A stretch of DNA of 64,000 nucleotides, taken from assembly GCA_021018995.1 (NCBI GenBank), contig CM037587.1, positions 16,989,366-17,053,365 of the forward strand, in the 5' to 3' direction. Below are positions 62,404-64,000 of this stretch, piece after piece. The notes under the pieces were generated by a model, which saw only the letters and a program-made list of their open reading frames with translations, searched no databases and was not told where the DNA came from. The position numbers were made by a program, and so were the translations under genes. The DNA is from Chloranthus sessilifolius. Lineage: Eukaryota > Streptophyta > Magnoliopsida > Chloranthales > Chloranthaceae. Position 1 is the stretch's first letter. Every line of letters starts with the position of its first letter.

Positions 62404-64000
62404 TGTAACAACCCCGACTTTTGCTACCTTTGACTCGTTGACCCTGGATGATCATGCGACTATTTTGACCAGTTTGACTTTGGTCAAACGTTTAATGTTC
62501 GTGACGCAGTCTCTGACCCACCTATTTTAATTGGGTAAACGCACCCAAACACAATTCTGAAAACCAATTCCTAACTCGAGCTTTAAATTGGAGCTTGAAC
62601 CCTTATGCAAAGTGTGTGTGTTGCACATGACTCGAACCGCGAGATCGGACTAAGATTGAGCCCACCTTTTCAAGCACAGTCATGATAACACATGGACTTA
62701 TTAGTCATTATTAATTAATAATTTAAAACGAGAAGAATGGTATCCACGTGATCAGGCGCGGTCATGTGCGCCCTAGGCACGACCCTAATCCGAGCCCAAA
62801 TAACCCAAACAAATATAAGTTTATATGTATAGATGTACATCATAGATTTCCTAACCTGAATACAACCGACTAAGTGTTCAGGTCTGACAAGGTATATGCA
62901 TGTACTTTGAATCTTAGGGATATTGAAAAAAATTTAACGTTGTGTACTGCACTAAAGAAAATATATTAAATCGTATAAGTAGGTACACAAGTTAGTAAGA
63001 GTGCCAATGGTGAGAGATTTGATTTGTAAGTGAAACTAGACCTCACTTTTGCCTTTGATAGAGAGCCTGTGCACCGACTCGGGGTGTACCGGCTTAACAC
63101 CTAATTAAGCCCATGAGTATAAAGGGAGAGAACTCATGTGAAGTCCAAAATATCTAGATATTTTATTTTGTGAGAGTTATGTAGAGAAGAGAACTTCTGC
63201 TCCTCTCATTTCACCCCTCTCCTCAAACCCTCTGTTGGAACCTTAGTCATTCGATTCCTCCACAAACTTCTTCTTCTTCACAAGAATAATTGTTGATTTC
63301 GACCGCTCATCGTTATTTCCGGCCGTTTCTCGTTGATTTCAAACCTTCGAACTCCGGCATCATTGAGATCGAGAAGCGAGGGAGCGTAGCTTCGGACAAG
63401 TGTGAATCGACCATCGTAAGCGTAGCATGAGCGATTTAAGAAGGTGAAGATCATTGCATGTTAGTGTGGAGCTTCGCTTTGACATCAAACACCATGAGAC
63501 TCCGCGTGCGTGAAGCCGAAACCCTCTTGATAATGAACATCGCAAGCTTCGCACGCACGATCTAAGAGGGTAAGCACGTAGCTAAATCATTTCGCATTTG
63601 ATTTTCAAAGTTTTAGATGTGATGTGTGTAACTATCGATGAATTTTGGGGATTTTAGAAAGTTGGATCGAGGAAGAAGAAAACCCAAAAATTTCTGAGTT
63701 TGTCAAAACCGCTCAAGCGAATCGCTCGTGCGAGTTGGGTGTGCCACAAAGAATCTGGCAAATTCGCTCGAGCGAATTTGAGCAAGTTACTAACATAGTC
63801 TCGGTATTTTGACCATGACTTTTTACTCCAAACTTGGATTGACGCGATTCTAGCGGCATTGGAAAGAAGACAACGAGCTTTATAACTTTGTGTGAAATAG
63901 CAATTTCATGAATTAAATGTTTTAAAGGTCAAAATTGAGCGGGAAGTTTGGACAAGTTCTACATGATCCAGGGTTAGCACGAGCTTGTCCTTTCCACCTC
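62404..64000 (+). mobile_element. 5' part of another A-family (Tekay/Del-like) LTR, runs off the right edge
   Basis: TGTAACAACCCCGAC opens an LTR whose later part matches 4362-5960 of element A. Examples are GGTGTACCGGCTTAACACC, CTCGGTATTTTGACCATGAC, TTGACGCGATT and GTCAAAATTGAGCGGGAAGT. The element is inserted in the copia RNase H end. Divergence from A is substantial, so it is a related family member and not a duplicate. Confidence 0.85.
63083..63125 (+). promoter_or_regulatory. Promoter module of the right-edge LTR
   Basis: GGTGTACCGGCTTAACAC is followed 17 bases later by TATAAAGG (63118-63125). It has the same arrangement as the element B LTRs. Confidence 0.6.

Noticed and set aside
1..64000. 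tRNA, rRNA or other structured RNA genes
   Set aside because: None was recognised. The only tRNA-like matches are the short retrotransposon primer binding sites.

Overview
This is a plant nuclear genomic window, with no bacterial-type operons. The evidence is an intron-rich AGC protein kinase gene of the plant-specific IRE (INCOMPLETE ROOT HAIR ELONGATION) family, fragments of a PPR gene and a 4-coumarate:CoA-ligase-like gene, and dense layers of Ty3/gypsy, Ty1/copia and hAT-type elements primed from initiator-Met tRNA. It looks like an angiosperm with a large, repeat-rich genome. The species cannot be named from the sequence.

Layout, 1-29092. A Tekay/Del-like Ty3/gypsy element (A, + strand) enters from the left edge. 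It has a 5' LTR, a decayed gag, no pol and a 3' LTR. Its 3' LTR was split by a second, full Tekay-like element (B, 7272-28708; TSD GTTAG). B carries decayed gag, PR-RT-RH-IN-chromodomain and an additional sense ORF before its 3' LTR. Each LTR of B was then hit independently by one member of a hAT family: hAT1 at 7316-10968 and hAT2 at 23416-28242. Inside hAT2 sits a third hAT-type insertion (23625-25047) that carries the N-terminal part of a PPR gene. A small hAT MITE, itself holding another copy of its own family, interrupts B's extra ORF.

Layout, 29093-43400. Eight exons of an IRE-type kinase lie on the minus strand (29657-41145), all in frame with GT-AG borders. The DFG-containing and later exons lie left of the window, so the whole A/B/hAT stack (at least 29.6 kb) appears to be inside one intron. 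The 5'-most coding exon is not visible. The introns contain many short hAT-type MITEs with recognisable 8-bp TSDs, several from a family packed with GATACGTATCGG-like palindromes.

Layout, 43400-48540. A 4CL-like gene relic (minus strand) is split by Ty3/gypsy element D (43596-48468), which keeps gag and an integrase C-terminal tail but has lost most of pol.

Layout, 48540-64000. This is a transposon graveyard. A minus-strand copia pol (49746-53790), interrupted by a 1.9-kb hAT element and MITEs, abuts a plus-strand copia pol head-to-head. The plus-strand copia is split by a three-LTR tandem array of a non-coding LTR element (54598-58612, minus) and by a second non-coding LTR element (58861-61363, minus). 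It is cut at 62404 by the start of another A-family LTR that runs off the right edge.

The only candidate functional host gene is the IRE-type kinase. All transposon ORFs examined carry stops or frameshifts. Non-autonomous MITEs could still be mobilised by relatives elsewhere in the genome.
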